In this document: piece by piece, positions 6,742 to 6,991 of the stretch
Numbering within the stretch: position 1 is the first letter of the stretch
Layout: every line of letters begins with the position of its first letter
Assembly (NCBI GenBank): GCA_903931645.1
Contig: CAIZDF010000401.1
Location: 1-6,991, forward strand
Length of the DNA stretch: 6,991 nucleotides
From: an uncultured Tolumonas sp.
Lineage (GTDB): Bacteria > Pseudomonadota > Gammaproteobacteria > Enterobacterales > Aeromonadaceae
Reading direction: 5' to 3'
Made by a program: the position numbers and the translations under genes
The notes under the pieces: generated by a model
What the model saw: the letters and a program-made list of their open reading frames with translations, nothing else
What the model was told of the DNA's origin: nothing
Databases searched by the model: none

Positions 6742-6990
6742 TCATTTTCCTTCAACTCTGATTCTTTTGTGTGCAAAAACCATCAGAGCTAAGGCGGTTT
6801 TCATGCTAATTGGCAAGATTACCGTAGATTCTTGTACGTTTGCCAGCGAAGAGGTAACGGCGAAAAAATCCCCTAATTCCAAGAAACCAAGAAGTAAACA
6901 CATCAGATCATTAATTTCATGGGGTGTTAAGGCCCAGATGATTTTATCAGCACGTGTGTTGTGGGTAATTTTCTTCTTGCCTATAATGCG
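6742..6990 (-). CDS. Possible 3' end of an unidentified gene upstream of aroQ
   Basis: A minus-strand frame is open from the right edge to TGA at 6742-6744 (82 codons visible, no start needed inside the window). The predicted residues include [14 protein letters not shown] and [14 protein letters not shown] and end with [13 protein letters not shown]. Codons show a purine-first bias, which is mildly coding-like, and the stop lies 35 bases before aroQ on the same strand. I do not recognise a family. Against it, an A+T-rich frame of this length can be open by chance, and a strong plus-strand promoter motif sits at its upstream end (6959-6987). An internal start would be ATG 6903 (53 codons), but no ribosome site is seen there. 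Confidence 0.28.
   Translation of the reverse strand, partial: RIIGKKKITHNTRADKIIWALTPHEINDLMCLLLGFLELGDFFAVTSSLANVQESTVILPISMKTALALMVFAHKRIRVEGK
6756..6788 (-). promoter_or_regulatory. Hairpin upstream of aroQ
   Basis: A 7-bp outer stem (6756-6762 with 6782-6788, CTCTGAT/ATCAGAG) encloses a 5-bp inner stem (6765-6769 with 6774-6778, TTTTG/CAAAA) with a 4-base loop and a small internal loop. It lies about 50 bases before the aroQ start. There is no T run on either side, so it is not an ordinary terminator. It may be a leader structure or a protein site. Confidence 0.3.
6935..6946 (-). promoter_or_regulatory. Possible extended -10 promoter for aroQ-accB-accC
   Basis: On the minus strand the extended -10 TGATAAAAT (TAAAAT at 6941-6946) would start transcripts near 6935, giving a leader of about 230 bases before aroQ. 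No good -35 is present. It conflicts with a coding reading of 6742-6990. Confidence 0.25.
6959..6987 (+). promoter_or_regulatory. Strong rRNA-P1-like plus-strand promoter at right edge
   Basis: TTGTGG (6959-6964), a 17-base spacer, then a perfect TATAAT (6982-6987) followed at once by GCGC, where the window ends. E. coli rRNA P1 promoters have TTGTCA, TATAAT and a GCGCC discriminator, the basis of stringent and growth-rate control. The downstream gene is outside the window. An rRNA or tRNA operon, divergent from aroQ, would fit. Confidence 0.42.
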
Positions 6991-6991
6991 C

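Noticed and set aside
6707..6745. Upstream extension of the aroQ frame to ATG 6745
   Set aside because: The family begins just before [13 protein letters not shown] 6706 has a well-spaced GAGGAT, whereas ATG 6745 has AAGGA only two bases away.
1..6991. CRISPR arrays, insertion sequences, phage or defence genes
   Set aside because: No regularly spaced repeats, transposase motifs, integrase or toxin-like frames were seen on either strand.

Overview
The window reads as chromosomal DNA of a gammaproteobacterium. All confidently called genes lie on the minus strand, so transcription runs from right to left: aroQ, accB, accC, a membrane gene, prmA, dusB, fis. The aroQ-accB-accC and prmA-dusB-fis blocks are a classic gammaproteobacterial neighbourhood. 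The Fis N-terminus and overall similarity suggest Aeromonadales (Aeromonas or Tolumonas relatives). That assignment is from memory of the families, not from a search.

Right third (about 4400-6991): aroQ (type II 3-dehydroquinase, shikimate pathway) is followed after 31 bases by accB and then after 11 bases by accC. AccB and AccC are the biotin carrier and biotin carboxylase of acetyl-CoA carboxylase, which commits carbon to fatty acid synthesis. A strong intrinsic terminator (4368-4395) closes this unit. Upstream of aroQ lie a hairpin, a possible 3' end of another gene, and a plus-strand promoter at the window edge that resembles an rRNA P1 promoter.

Middle (2971-4371): where E. coli has yhdT-panF, this genome has a 437-residue membrane protein that I read as a degenerate glucose-family PTS permease. 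It has an EIIC-like membrane domain and a C-terminal EIIB-like domain. The EIIB phosphocysteine is replaced by Asp (D362), the EIIC GITEP motif has become SGQAQP, and the HH motif is gone. It has its own candidate promoter, with a near-consensus CRP site about 58 bases upstream of the predicted start. A catalytically dead PTS relative with CRP-type control, possibly a sensor or regulator rather than a transporter, is the most interesting item here.

Left third (1-2970): prmA (ribosomal protein L11 methyltransferase), then dusB-fis (tRNA dihydrouridine synthase and the Fis nucleoid protein), 18 bases apart. The 168 bases before dusB hold a candidate promoter with a GC-rich discriminator and a Fis-like site centred near -43. 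This is the layout expected for a stringently controlled, Fis-autorepressed fis operon. A probably bidirectional terminator follows fis. The remaining about 490 bases hold no gene I can support, except a plus-strand terminator at 79-104 that suggests a convergent gene ending at the left edge.
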